A stretch of 64,000 nt of DNA from Calendula officinalis (Eukaryota > Streptophyta > Magnoliopsida > Asterales > Asteraceae), in contig OY970824.1 in NCBI GenBank assembly GCA_963853835.1, positions 66,854,884 to 66,918,883 of the forward strand, written 5' to 3'. Both the position numbers and the translations under genes were made by a program. Of this stretch, positions 46,227 to 58,800 are shown piece by piece; the stretch's first letter is position 1, and each line of letters begins with the position of its first letter. The notes below the pieces were generated by a model, which saw only the letters and a program-made list of their open reading frames with translations, ran no database searches and was not told where the DNA came from.

Positions 46227-47542
46227 ATGGATGATTCTTCAAGCTCTTCGTTCCCTGTTCGTCACAAAAATTTCTCACTTCATATAAAGGTCGGTGGTTT
46301 CTTTCAATTTTGTACGAATACTCTGTTCATTGTATTAATTTATCCTTTCTTTTCTTTCATCTCTCTGTAAAATCCCTCTTTTGATTGATTGAATGTATGT
46401 TAAATGAAATTTGATATCTTTACTTTTCTACATAGAAATCTAAGTTTTTTTCTCTCTCTTGCTAATACCAGCTGAACACATAGATTTGTGTGATCATTCA
46501 TTAATAAGCACGTCTCATGAAAATATATAATTTTCGTTAATGCCCGCCACCTGTTTGTTTAAATGCTGTCTTCTGATTTTTTTTTTTATTAATACAGTCA
46601 ATTCACATTAATGTTACGTATAAACTGTGTCTATAGCAAATCGATTTGATCATGTGATGTTCAAATAATTAATTAATTCTATAACTTTCGAGTATTCTGG
46701 TTAAATAGTTTATTGGTGCATATGTTTGTGTTAGCAAATTTTGTACGTTTACCATGTGTGTTGCTTTTGCACAATAACTATTTAGTAAATGTTATTTTAC
46801 TCAATTATAATCTCCAACAATTTTTTTTTGCAGGAAAGTAAAATCGATATAGTCATTTGTAGCCATGATGATCATTTCTTGGTGAGTTATTGCTTCATTT
46901 TCCTTTCAAAATCTGCTTCGTGTGTGCATTAGTTAAATTTTCCAACACTTTCAGGTTATCGCTACTCAAATTGGGACTATGGGGACCATAATGCATGCAA
47001 GCAAAGAGGAAGGGATGCTAAATAATCCTACTTTCAATGTATCTGTGATATTTGGTAAACGAGATGAGGTATATTGACTTATAAATGTTGACTTTTTTCG
47101 TCATTTTGGCTTGATCAGTTATATGTTTTAACCTGCAGCCGATGCTACTCGCATGTGCTCGCCAACTTATTGAACATATAAGGTCAGTCTCTATACATTT
47201 AATTCAAAAAATGGGGTGATTTATGAATTATGAATATACTTATTATATGATAAATTTGTATAGGTGAGGATCATGTAAACGAAAGTTTTTAAATCTTGTT
47301 TAAAGACGTTTTTATTTGATCTTAATTTAGTTAACCTTATGATATGTTTTCAGCAATTCTGGCTCTTCAAAACCGTTGACACTTTCACTTGGTCTTAAGG
47401 ATCATTCTACGGTAGCATCAAAGTTCAGATTACAAATTTGATTTCTTTAAACTTAAAATTAATAATTAAATTATGTTGGTTAATGTTTCAGGAGACTCTT
47501 AAAGGAATTGTTTCAGTTGTGATCGAGAACAGATTGTGGTAA
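46227..47542 (+). CDS. Proteasome assembly chaperone 3-like protein
   Basis: Six exons with clean GT-AG introns: 46227-46289, 46834-46881, 46955-47068, 47139-47182, 47354-47411, 47492-47542, giving 125 aa. The N-terminus is MDDSSSSSFPVRHKNFSLHI. The body has DIVICSHDDHFLVIATQIGT, the conserved MGTIMHASKEE segment, FNVSVIFGKRDEPMLLACAR and the C-terminal TLKGIVSVVIENRLW. This matches the length (122 aa in human PSMG3) and layout of the PAC3/PSMG3 family. With PAC4, PAC3 helps assemble the alpha ring of the 20S proteasome in the cytosol. Reading phases agree across all junctions and no break is seen. It converges with the kinase gene on the other strand. From memory, the homologous Arabidopsis pair is also adjacent. 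Confidence 0.88.
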
Positions 47543-47652
47543 CCGATTCTTGCTTACTAAACAAATGATATTAAGGATGCTCAAGATTGATCGCTTTTTG
47601 TATACAAAGATACTGTGTAATTGAATACGGTAATGTTTGAATTAAATCACTA

Positions 47653-48427
47653 GGGGTGTGTTTGGTACAGAGATTTGAAGGGAGAGAAAGGGAAATAAAG
47701 GTAAAGTCTCTTGTTTGATTACATTGAGAAAAGAAGATGGAGAAAAAAACTTTTCCTTTTCCCTAATTTTAATTCCCTACTAAATAAGGGGAAAAGGAGA
47801 GAATGATATATGGAGACTTAAAAAAAAAAAACACGTAGTGAATCACAAAGCCCACAAAGCCCTCTTCTTTTCTCTATATCTTCGCAGCCGTTCCCCTTCG
47901 TCGTCAATCCACCTTATTTCGTCCAGCAACAATTTCGTTCGCCGCTTCTTCCAGGTTAATCTCGATGTTTGTCTCTCGAACTCTATCTCTATCTCTGTGT
48001 CTCTCTGTCTCTCGAATATTGTTCTTGATTACATTGTGGTTTTAAGTACTTAGAACTGTTTTTTTTTTGTTACATTTTGATTAAATTGATGTTTTTGAAA
48101 GTGACAATAGTTTATGTTTTTGGATGTTATTATTGATTTTATTAATGCACTTTCGTTATTAATTTATCCATGAATTTTGTATGCTATAATAATGATTGTT
48201 GTGGGAAAAAAATATGTTTGCTAATTATAAAGTTTGTACAATTCTCTAATGATTTTTTTTTGTTATACCAAACAAGAGAAATGATTATCTGCTGTAATTC
48301 TCTGTTGAAGTCTCTGTGCTACCAAACAGAGGAGTCAATTCTCTTTCTCCAGACTAATTCCCTTTCTCTGCAATTCCATTCTCTGCAACTATTTCCCTGT
48401 ACTTCCATTCTCTGTACCAAACGTATC
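47653..48427. mobile_element. Tourist-like (PIF/Harbinger-type) non-autonomous element
   Basis: 775 bp between CTA duplications (47650-47652, 48428-48430). Ends share GTGTTTGGTACAGAGA-type inverted sequence: left GGGGTGTGTTTGGTACAGAG, right the complement of CATTCTCTGTACCAAACG. The interior is AT-rich with CT-rich patches and no transposase. It lies between the convergent chaperone and kinase genes. Confidence 0.65.
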
Positions 48428-48651
48428 CTAGGATATTGTGTAAAACAACACAAGTCATCCATATAACTAACTTTTATCACTCTAAAAAAAATTCATTTCA
48501 CTAAGATGATGATGTATATTCATTCAATAACAATTTCCTTCCTCCTAATATTCACAACAGATAAAAGCAAAGTTATAATATTACTAGCACCAAGAAATGC
48601 CTAACTGTAACCTCAAAAAAAAAAAAATCTAACTTTTCGTCACTATCCCCG
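48428..48651 (-). other. 3' flank of the kinase gene
   Basis: Short spacer between the MITE and the kinase stop codon; presumably 3' UTR. Contains an A(14) run near 48616. Confidence 0.35.
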
Positions 48652-51600
48652 TCATTCTTTGATGCCGTTTTTCTTCACCAAATCACTGTATTTCTTTTCC
48701 AACTACAAAAAAAAAAGAAAAGAAAAAAGGAGATTATAAATCAAAACAGAATGTGATAAGTGGTTACAAGGTGATAATGTAGATAACATGTAATGAAACC
48801 TGAGCATTCTCCATCTTCTGCCTTTGCAATTGCTCTACCAGACTCCCGACGCTGCAAAATTTAAATAAATTTTTAAAAAAAGATGTCGAAATACAGCATA
48901 AATTTTAAATAAATTTAAAAAATAATAAATGAAAATACGTGGCGAGCTTTGGTACCTTTGTCGTAACTGGATAACCTCGGAACGAAGTTCTCTCTCTGTT
49001 GCACTAGGAGACATCTGCATGTAATTAACGAGTTATTAACAAACATTTCTCTAAAAATCAAAGAAAATATTATATATTAATAACTATAACTTAATTAAGG
49101 CTTCATTACTTGTGAGGAATCACTGTTTGCTCTCTCCGCATTCTCCATTGGATTGGCTGAAGTTAGAGGACTAGTTATGCCACTTGAACTTAAATTGAGG
49201 ACTGGACCCTAAATTCAATAAAAAAGGAAATCACGTCCTTTGATATGTATATGTGTGTGTGTATATATATACTAGCCGGGTACCCGCGCAATGCGGCGAC
49301 GGGTACCCTACAACCATATTTTAAAGTGGGGATAGTGATGGTAGTGATGACATTATTGATGGTGTTAAGTGGTCGTGTGTAGGGATGATGGGTGACGGCG
49401 ATAATAGTGATTTTGGTGGTGTTGATAAGTACTGGTGCTAGATGACGGTGGAAAGTAGTGATGGTGATAGTGGTGAGTTGTTTAAGGATTAATAAAGATG
49501 ATATTACATAACTAAGATGGCTTGAACCATAAATCTTACTTATTAACAAATTTATAAATAGTTTTAGTGTCAAGATCAGATGTTTTAGTGTCAAGATTAA
49601 TATACACTTTTAAATAAAATGACGTATGTCCCAAGAATAGAAAACAATTTGTTGGTTTGAATGATCTTTTAAGAGATAGATACCACAATTCAGCCCATGG
49701 AATTACCACAATTATTTCTTCACCGTGCAATAAATTCAAGATCAGATGAGAATTAATATTTTAAGTTTTTTAACTACATAAATGTCATACTATAAACACA
49801 GTTCTTGTAGAATTATGAAAGTCAAAACTGAACAAACAATAATGAAGGAAAAATATATGCAATACACAACTCATAGAAAGCAACAAATCAAAGACACAAA
49901 TGAAATCATCCAAGCTATTTTTTAACCGAAACACATCAAGCGGGTATTACAAAAAACGGGTCAATCAAGTAATATTAAAATCTGTAATGGGAGCCATAGC
50001 GAATACTTTACTCTTTAACGACCTATATTACAAAATAAAAGAACACATAATATTACTTGAATAAGAGTCTTAACCAGCCCTAAATGCACATGCTGCAGCC
50101 TAAAATTAAATAGCTAAATTAACGATATTATTACATATAACTTAGAATTCTTTAGAGAAACTACTATATGCTGTAAAGAGATTATCAAAAATCAAAATCT
50201 ATTTAATTTGAAGTACATGAAAACTTAAATAAACCAAAACCACGACTTTTAAAATTTATGCAGTCTTGGTGCTACTAATTGGTTGTGCAAGATCAATGGA
50301 GACAACATCTTGGAATACCTATATTAGCAAAAAAAGAGTTAGTTTATTACAAACATAGATATATGCTTAATGTGACCAAAAAATATGTTTACCTAATGAG
50401 AAATATTACTTATGGTTAGAGTATTGCATGGTATAATATTAAGTTAAATTTAGATTTCTCCACAATTTGAGAACACCTAAAAATGTAGCAGAAAGCTAAT
50501 CCAATTTAGAAAATTTAATCACATTATAGATCTTAAGGCTAACAAAAAACGGCCTAATATATAACATAAGAGATCGAATTATGCACAACACAATAGCCAC
50601 CTCAAACACATCATCCCAAGAGCCTGAAAATGCTTACCATTTTGGAGTATATAACATGTCGCAGCGGTACCAAAGACTACTGCAAGTACAAAAGTACTCC
50701 TGCTTGGTTTGACAACTCCAACAACACTCTCTGTAGGAAAAAAAAAAATATGTGTTTTTCTTAACTACAAACAATAAATTGCTTCCAATCACTAACTAAA
50801 AGTTGCCAAATCGACCATTTTAGACAACAATGATCGAATTTTTTACTTTTACAGATTAAGAAACAATCAAACCGAAATAATTAAATAAATAAATAAATAA
50901 TTATAAGATACATCAGCAAACAACTGCAAATTCTATTTCCACGAACACGACCATTCAACATCATGTAAAAATCCTTCTTTACCTGCAATAATCCATCAAC
51001 CAATTATAAAAAACTAAAAATATCGATAATTCTTACATTATTATAAACGAATAAAATTTAGATAAATCAAAAAATGGTACACCAGTTAAGCATCATGCAC
51101 AAATTACACCAGCACTAACCGAGCATGTAGATGTTTTCCGCGGACGTGTTCCTCGTTTGTATTGTATTTATAGGGTCGCAAGCTTTGAGGAATCGATGAG
51201 GCGTTTGTAGAATCGAGGAGCCTTGGATCGACTGGGGAGAGGGAATGAACGAATCGACAGTATGAACGAAGCAATTAGGTTTGACATTGAATGGTTCTGC
51301 TAACCGAGGACGTTGGAATCGAGGAGGCTGGACATTAAAGACTCTGCTAATAGAGAACGTTGGAATCGAGGAGGTTGAACGAATACAACCCTAATTCCTA
51401 ATTTCGTTTTTTAATTTCAGTTTTGAAAATGCTGAAAGGTTTTGTGGGCCGAAATGCAAAGGGCTAAATGAATTGTGTTTGGGTGTATAACACAGCCGTA
51501 GGTCAGCGCAGCTGGTTTGTGTGTTTGCATTCCACCTGCATGTGGTGTGTTCGATTCCTGGTTTCGTCATTTTTTTTAGCAAAAGTTGAAAATTCCCAAA

Positions 51601-53348
51601 ATGGAAAGAATTTGGCTGAATTTTTCAGCAACTATTTGTGGAAATGTTTAAATGCTTTATAAGTAGTAAAGATACTAGCTACATAACCCGCCCGATGGGC
51701 GGGTATGCTTCAAATTAATTTTATGTAGAAAAATCCCAACAAAAGCTTAATAATTATAAAAATGACATAATAAGGCTGTAGCTATAATGAAGAATTGATA
51801 GAAAAATAAGTACCAAATTCCATAATCTCCTTTTATGCCAAAATAATCAGGTTTTCCAACATCTTAATTGTCTAAGCTGCCCATATGTAAAATAATTTGG
51901 AATTAATAATTTTAACTCCAATGAATATTGTGAATATTTAGATATTTACATAATTGCTACTTCAGATTACATTTCCTATAAATAATTTGCAGCATCCACA
52001 ATTGTATGTACAATTTTACTTGTGGAGCATCTCGTTTGCTTAACTTTACCATTATATCATTTTAAATAGCTAGTTATATTTATGTATATTTTCTTTTGCA
52101 CTTTCAAAAATCAACCCGACCTGTTTTGTGAGTCAAGTAACCTGACGCAATTTTGACACATACTAAAATTGACCCAAGTTTTAGCAGCACATTACCTCAG
52201 GTAAATTGACCCGTTTTGTGAGTCAACACATAACCAAAGTTTTAGCAATCAAAAAGTATTGCAGAAAAACCTAAACCATAACAGTTAAGCAGTCAACCTT
52301 TAACAAAATGTAATGTTATGTTGACTTTAAAAGTCAAAAACAAATCCAAAATTGGAAAAATTTGGAAATTCTGAATAAAACCTAAACCATAAAATTGCAG
52401 TTAAAAAATTAGCTTTAAGGCAGTGTATAAATTGAAAAACAGTTAAAAAAATCGATTTAAATTGACAAAATCTATGAAATTGAAATAAATATTTTGCAGA
52501 CGGTAATGAAGAACAACCAAACATGGTGAGTCGAGCACGACCCACGTGTGAAGCAAAAGCCATACTTTTTGATGAACTCATGAAATGTTATTGAAGAAAC
52601 TGAAATAAATAATGTTAGGCCTTAGGCTTCTATATCTTTTATAATATTTAAATACAAACGTGTAAAAATCAGAAGACATATTAGATTGTACCTTTTGAAT
52701 AATAGTATTAACATTTTGTTCCTATTTTCAGACCCACTGGAATTGCCAGTAAATTATATGGAGTGGAATCATTAGCCTGCAATTAAGTAAACATAATTAA
52801 ATATAGAAAATGGTAGATTGGTGAATAAAATATTAAATTACATAATAGTACAAATTACCAAGGTTTTAAGAATAACCTTTGAATTTGAACTACTTGTTGA
52901 CCATAATGGTTTTAATTCCAAGTTGGATTTATCTTCAATAATTCCATGGCGTAAACTTTTCAAGGTTGTTAAAGTTGTACCCTTGATGTGTAGAACCGGT
53001 ATAATTTTGAGTCTAGCTGATGAGACAAACAAAAATGTACTTATATAAGTAATAGAAGATTTGAAGTAAAAAAAAGCATCTTAATTTAACAATTTAAATG
53101 CAGTTAATTAGCAGTATGTCAGTATCTAATAATTAAAAGAAGTTTTCATAGGGCCTATGTGGTTGTTATATTTTACATGTTTTAACTTTTAACACTATAA
53201 TTACCACAATAGGTCGTCTAAAAACTTGTAAACTTAAAATTACCTAAACTGATCACCACCTATAATATTTCCTATTTTATGATATTTCCCTAACGCATAC
53301 AACCGCATAAAAATTTTTACTCAAAGATTTATATTACTATTGCAATAT

Positions 53349-53422
<74 letters not shown>

Positions 53423-55804
53423 TTAGCACACCAACTATATAAAAAAAGGTCAAAAAATGTTGCGAGTCAACCCAATCTGCCCCGCCCCGTTTATATTACT
53501 ATTGCAATATTCTTTTTTATATATACCTGTGCTAATGCCTCAACCGAAATGAGTCGATTTCGTTGTAACTCAAAACGTTCAGAAGCTATACTGGCAATAT
53601 TTTCCCATTATTCAAGAGCTTCAAGTTGATGTGGGCTAATTGAAGCAGCACAAACTCTACAAATGTCATGCTGAGTATAAGTAAGAAAAAAGAATACAGT
53701 AATTGTTAGTCAAAGTCAAAGATGTTGAGATAAAATGAAGAAATGTTTCTTATGGTATCTAAGATATCAAGTACCCTTGATTCTTTCATGTCAACAATCA
53801 AACGTTTCACAAAAATATGCAGCATATCATTATTTTGTTTAAAAAAAACATCCATTAAATATTACAAAACTAACCATTTTAAAATTGTCTAAAGAAACAC
53901 ATCCATCTTTTGGTTCCAAGAGAACAATCTGAGCCCTTAAATAAATAACTTCATCTTCACTCAAAGCTTTCGACAGAGACTTCAAGCATTAACAGAAAAC
54001 CATATCACTAAATATAATTATATAACATCAGTGGTACAATAGAAAACCATGACTTTTAAAAGAAAATACATTTAGTGAAGCACGTTCTAAAGGTGAGGCT
54101 CGAAGATATGACTTGGCTAAATTATTGATCAAAATTTCTAACGGGACAGGGACTGGACACTTTTCATCTCTTAACCGTGGGTGAGCAGCGAATAAAACCA
54201 TTTTAATCGTTGTGTATAACAAAAAAATATTATATAATAAAAATCTTACTCAAGTATGATGATGTGGCAGCATCTGCAACTTCCTTTTGTATACCATATG
54301 CAATCATAGTCATATTCTTGTTAGTAAACAATTAAAAAGAAGAATCCAAGAAATACCGAACTCAATAAACCTATCACCATGCTGTTCAAATGATGTGGGA
54401 CCTGCAAACCATCTTCAACACACCGGGAAAATTTACATCATAAGCTATTCATCCTGCATTCTATCACTAACTGTTTTTTCTTATTTTTTTTTTTTAGTTT
54501 CAGTTTATAGCTTTGGATTGAATCACTTTCTTGGCAAGGAAAATACTAAAAACAAAATGGCGAGCTTATTGATAACATCCGATTTTTGGGTGTAACAATA
54601 AAATCTATTTGATCTATGAACGACACTGCAAACATTAATGTCAAGATTTTGATATGCCAACTCTACTTTATTACTTTTTGTAATCAAATCAAATTAATAG
54701 TATAATAAAACTAACCAATTAAATGACAAACATGGGTTCAATCTTTGTCCAAGCAATTCCTCTGGGACATTCTTGATCTGATTTTGAAGCCTTACCTCCA
54801 TGAGATTGGTGGAAAGCAAAAGTATAGAATAAATAAGAATTAGTTAGACAGCAGTGTCGTATAGAATAAATCGGACAAACATGATTTATTATTGAAATAA
54901 TATTTATTATGTTTATTATGAGTCAAATACCCTTTCATCTCAATCATGTTGTTACAAAAGCCCTCTCAATCAAATTATTAGTCTTTCAAATATTTATTTC
55001 AATAAACTTTTGTCAAACAAAGCCCTTTCATCTCAATCATGTTGTTACAAAAGGAGAAAAGTTTTTCTTCAAGCCTAAAAATAATAAAAAAACAATCCCA
55101 AATCAAAACTTTAAGAGAACAGTTTGCAATTTCTTGAAAGGGCGATATAGTTTTGGTGCCATTCTTATGAAAAAGGGAAATCAAAAGCTTACATCGTAAA
55201 CATTAAAAAAATCGTACTGTTACACCCACAAATCGAAATCCTAATTGACCAAAATCGAGTAGTTCCGAGGGGTTACGATGATGGTTGCGACGGCGGTGTG
55301 GTGGTATTGATCGGCTGAATGATACATCTGCGAATGAGAATGATACGTGGTGGCGGCTGGACGATAGCTGGAGAGAGAAGGAGAGGCGGTGGTAGCAGAA
55401 GCAGAAATAACAGCTCCGTAGATGGCGGTCATCTCCATAGCAGCTTCAAAAATGGAGGAGGCCAGAGAATTTTCTTTAATTGAGTTTTTGGAAATAAAAT
55501 ATGTATAAGAAAATAGAGAAAGTAAAATATGGTAATTGATGACGAAATTGAGGACAGGTGGACGAATAGGTGATTTACACCTGGCATTTTCAGCCAATTA
55601 GAGTGAGCCGTTGTGATTAGGTGGCAAACAAAAGTCATATGTAGCCTCATATATAGTTTAAGATATACATGTATATATGTGTGTGCGCATGTGTACCTTG
55701 GGAGTGAAATCTGCGTTGGTGATTTTAAAACGACCTTTGCGCTGGACCACAGGTCCTTCAGATAAATCTTCTACTGCAGCAGGCCACAAAATTGTAAAAA
55801 ATAA

Positions 55805-55848
<44 letters not shown>

Positions 55849-58800
55849 TTCACACAAGTCAACTCAAAGTAAAAGATGACTTACCGGATAAAGAATTGGT
55901 CATATTATTCTTCTGAAGATGTTGTAATGGACCATTATAATTGCGCTCTATTTGAAATCTCGATTGGTGATGGTCCCTTCAAATTATTTTAATAATTAAT
56001 TACTTGCCAAATTTGTTTCTAAATCATTAATTAATAACATAAAATGCACAAATTCATTAATTACCTTTCATCGTTGGTAGCTACTTTCTTAGGAGAAACA
56101 ATATTTTCTGGTAGCAATATTGAACTACTTTCATCAGCTGTGTCGTAAGATTTATCATCCGAATGATGATTATTCTTATTATCATTGTTATTGTTATTAT
56201 TGTTATTATTATTATTAACGTAAATATCAGGGGACAACTTTGTTGCTGGTACCGTAACACCGTTGATCCCATTTTGTTGTTCTGAAGATTTCGTATCTTC
56301 AACATTTGAAATATCATCATAGTCTTTAATCTGCCATAAATGAAATTAGTTAGGGTTATAAAATGGAACACAAAGTATTTTATAATAATAATAAAATATA
56401 ATATTTCTTATTTTAGAAACACATACAAGTGCAGCCTGATTCTTCAAGTCCTCCAGGTTGAAATTCCATGCACTAATTCCTTTTATATACTCTTGCTGCA
56501 TGTTACAAAATATCTTGAGTTACAATAAGTTTACAACATTCTGAATTAAAAAAATGTTCAGACTTCAGTTACCATATTTTTACCTGCGATAAATGTTCCT
56601 TATCTTCGTCTAATTCCTTATTTTGTACAAGAAGATCGGCTTCTTTAGCCTAAAATCGACAACGTAACAGACCTCAAAATAAATACAACTAACGATAATA
56701 AAAGTCAAAGTTTGACTTTAGAATGTTACCTTTAGCATCCTAAAACGATCACCTAATGGGGAAAGGTTATCAAGAATTTTACGTTCCAAATAATCAGATG
56801 TTTTTGCTTGTTTGAAGAACGGGTGTTTCAAGAGCCTTTCTGACGAAGGACGTTTGCTTGGGTCTTTTACTAAACAAGTACCCACCATGTCTTTAAAAGC
56901 CTGTAAAATATTAAAATATAAGTTAAAAATTATAAATTTCTGTTAGATATTAAATTAATATAAACACGAACCTTTGAAAACTTTTTGTCCCTCTCATAAT
57001 CGAGACCTGGTGGTGCATGTTGCAGAGTCATAAGCAAAACCTGAAGAGTGAATTTATGTTAATATCTTTCCATTTTTATTATTATAAATTTTATTCCGTT
57101 TGAAATAATTTTTATAATTTTTTAAATACACATAATATCTATTTTTAAGAGATATTTAATTACCTTCATTGGTGGATATTTTGAAAAAGGTGCATGACCA
57201 TGAGCAAGTTCGAGTGCTGTGATTCCAAACGACCAAATGTCTGCTCTGTTTACATGCAAAATATTTGTAATAATTAATAAATCGTTTAAAATAATAGCAA
57301 CTAAACAAATGGATCACGACTTACTTGAAGTCGTATCCATGTAATTGCTGCATAACTTCAGGTGCCATCCTATAATAAAAATAATTCAAAGACGTAATAA
57401 ATATTACACGCCAAAAAAATTAAATAAATAAATTATAACAATCTTCTCCTATATATGAGCCTACATTTGATTTACGTTTGCCAACTAGGCGGTTTGGAGC
57501 TATTCCATTCGCTAACAATGCCATGTGTAATTCTAGGATTGGCCAACATGTCATGTCTCTCTTTCCTGCATTTATTCACAAAAATCCCTTCATTTACGGA
57601 AAGAAAATCAACTCCCAGTGTTAAACAAAATTCATGGGATTTCATATTTACTAATTCCGAAACTTCTCTCCTGCATATATACCACCAAAAATCACGGGAT
57701 TTCATTAAGATAAACTTTTGAATTTCTTTGATTATTTCCTTTAAAATCTATTTAATACCACCTATGATAATAATAGTAAAAATTCAAAACATTATATACA
57801 ATTGATTATTTCCTTTAAAATCTATTTAATACCACCAAAAATACTTGGCCTTACACCGTGATAATTATTGTTTTTTTTTTTTGTGATAATTATAGTAAAA
57901 ATTCATAACATTATATAGCCAACCAAAATTCTGGTTTATTCTACAGTATAACATAATCTATTCCTTAAATCTCGTGATTTCACTTACCTTTACCATTTTT
58001 TAGAATTTGATAATCATTATCCCCTATATAAACCATGCCAATATGGTTGAAATACTTACAATTGATTAAAAGCCAGTTCTGATTCCCTGCATCAAAGAAC
58101 AACATCATGTGAAGGTACATATTCATTCCTTGATTTTTCATATGCTTAATAGCCTGTGGTCAGACGTTGTCTCAAGTTGGTTTGTTTGTGCAAAAACCGG
58201 TATTCTCACATGGCCAACTTTATGTAGATGTACCACGAGTTAAGAACAAGAACGGATTGAAGGTCATTTGTTGTGACAGAGATGACAATTACACTAATTC
58301 AACAACAAATGCCGTTTACAAAGAAGTCTTATTTCGTCTATAAATTTTATGTAACATTTGTTCATGTATCAAATTTTGTACAAACTTATCATTACAGCTA
58401 TCGATTTGTATGTCATTTTTAAAGTTATTAATATTTGTTGGTATTTTTCTATAATATATCTTTTGAAGCATGCCCGCCCCAGTCGGGCGGGCTATGCAGC
58501 TAGTAATATCATAACCAATTACATACCAACAAGGAGTTCCCACAAATGTATTTCTTGAACGTTGTCGATCGCCAGCATCAAACATGCATGCCGATACACC
58601 AAAGTCTACTAACTTAATGGAACCATCATAATCCGCTAATATAGTCCCGGCCTGTATAATAATACATCATCATTAATAACAAACCAAAATATAAATATAT
58701 ATATCTTCTCCTATATATGAGCCTACATTTGATTTACGTTTGCCAACTAGGCGGTTTGGAGCTATTCCATTCGCTAACAATGCCATGTGTAATTCTAGGA

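Larger units (their letters stand above)
51675..55663 (-). mobile_element. Gene-capturing Helitron in a kinase intron
   Basis: 3989 bp on the minus strand. The 3' end has the hairpin CCCGCCCATCGGGCGGG and ends GTAGCTAG, followed by T. The 5' end begins TCTTAAACTATATATGAGGC, preceded by A, so it sits between A and T as Helitrons do. Both ends match the 1.06-kb Helitrons at 57442 and 58704: 5' TATATATGAGSCTACAT (S is C or G) and TTTGCCA, 3' TTGAAGCATRCCCGCCC. No target duplication and no inverted ends are present, as expected. The cargo includes exons of a CDPK-related kinase (53527-54203). The 5' end lies only 34 bp from kinase exon 12. Confidence 0.85.

Noticed and set aside
49190..49594. 134-aa Thr/Ile-rich minus-strand frame
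   Set aside because: It runs through the Helitron 3' end and its repeated CACCAT sequence and overlaps a true kinase exon in another frame.
55241..55597. 118-aa minus-strand frame at the Helitron 5' side (Ser/Tyr/His-rich)
   Set aside because: No recognised family; it could be captured sequence but there is not enough to call a gene.
58316..58585. Minus-strand 89-aa frame starting MFDAGDRQRSR (repeated at 59576)
   Set aside because: It starts inside kinase exon 3 and reads through the intron into the Helitron; only the exon part is real coding sequence.
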